Shown here piece after piece: positions 63,914 to 64,000 of a stretch of DNA of 64,000 nucleotides. Positions within the stretch are counted from its first letter, which is position 1. Each line of letters begins with the position of its first letter. Origin of the DNA: Photobacterium lutimaris (lineage in GTDB: Bacteria > Pseudomonadota > Gammaproteobacteria > Enterobacterales > Vibrionaceae). The translations under genes and the position numbers were made by a program. The notes beneath the pieces are model-generated. The model had not been told where the DNA came from and did no database searches. It saw only the letters and a program-made list of their open reading frames with translations. Location: assembly GCF_003025555.1 (NCBI RefSeq), contig NZ_PYMH01000002.1, forward strand, positions 434,001 to 498,000, written 5' to 3'.

Positions 63914-64000
63914 CAGGTAAGCCCCACTTAACTAGTTAAGAATCTGTTCCTCGCCATCAGGTGCAGAGGGTACATACGTCGAAATACCACCTATCGCGCC

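Overview
This window looks like chromosomal DNA from a marine gammaproteobacterium of the Vibrionaceae (Photobacterium, Vibrio or Grimontia type). The main pointers are a SEC-C protein of the PBPRA1643 type, a DUF2860 outer membrane protein, a second free-standing fusA gene, an H-NOX/hybrid kinase pair, yejABEF, and attC sites resembling the VCR/VPR repeats of Vibrio integrons. No rRNA, tRNA, CRISPR array or integrase gene was seen. Layout by region: (1) 0-3.2 kb: two tandem paralogous LysR regulators and a DUF2860 outer membrane protein. (2) 3.3-11 kb: an accessory region. It starts with an IS66 remnant and then carries seven integron gene cassettes, all with the gene and its attC reading on the minus strand. 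No integrase is visible, so the region behaves as a CALIN (attC cluster lacking integrase). Four of the seven cassette junctions also hold internally deleted IS110/IS1111-type (DEDD transposase) elements. These fall into two length classes, 490 and 579 bp. Each class occurs exactly twice and is always joined to the same short attC type, although the neighbouring genes differ. This is the most unusual structure in the window. (3) 11.3-13.3 kb: a decayed chemotaxis receptor, a cold shock protein and a small HTH membrane protein. (4) 13.6-25.3 kb: core metabolism and transport, namely an AGCS Na+/alanine symporter, the zwf-pgl-gnd operon and the yejABEF oligopeptide ABC transporter. (5) 25.4-32.7 kb: SEC-C protein, SpoU-type RNA methyltransferase, the hnoX-hahK nitric oxide sensing pair, a small cytochrome c, fusA and an Ap4A phosphorylase. 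(6) 33-43 kb: TyrP-type aromatic amino acid permease; the nirB-nirD-nirC-cobA nitrite assimilation and siroheme group with an FNR-like box; and a divergent sulfur locus made of two YeeE/YedE half-transporters opposite a CoA-disulfide/persulfide reductase-rhodanese fusion, separated by a perfect inverted-repeat operator candidate. (7) 43-51 kb: an Asp/Ser/Tyr-rich secreted protein, a DUF805 protein, a YcgJ-like protein, and a lactate locus (LysR regulator divergent from lldP and a large FAD/Fe-S D-lactate dehydrogenase). (8) 51.2-63.9 kb: a minus-strand gene cluster that looks like an unusual exopolysaccharide system. It encodes an RsbW-like ATPase, a GH2 lipoprotein, a GH9 cellulase-like enzyme, a cellulose-synthase-like GT2, three tandem DUF3131 paralogues, a periplasmic Pro-rich protein and a second GT2. 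The cluster probably continues beyond the right edge. Genes in a locus are packed with overlaps or gaps of a few bases, as in single operons. Starts were moved downstream of the longest reading frame wherever a ribosome binding site, signal peptide or cassette boundary favoured it.
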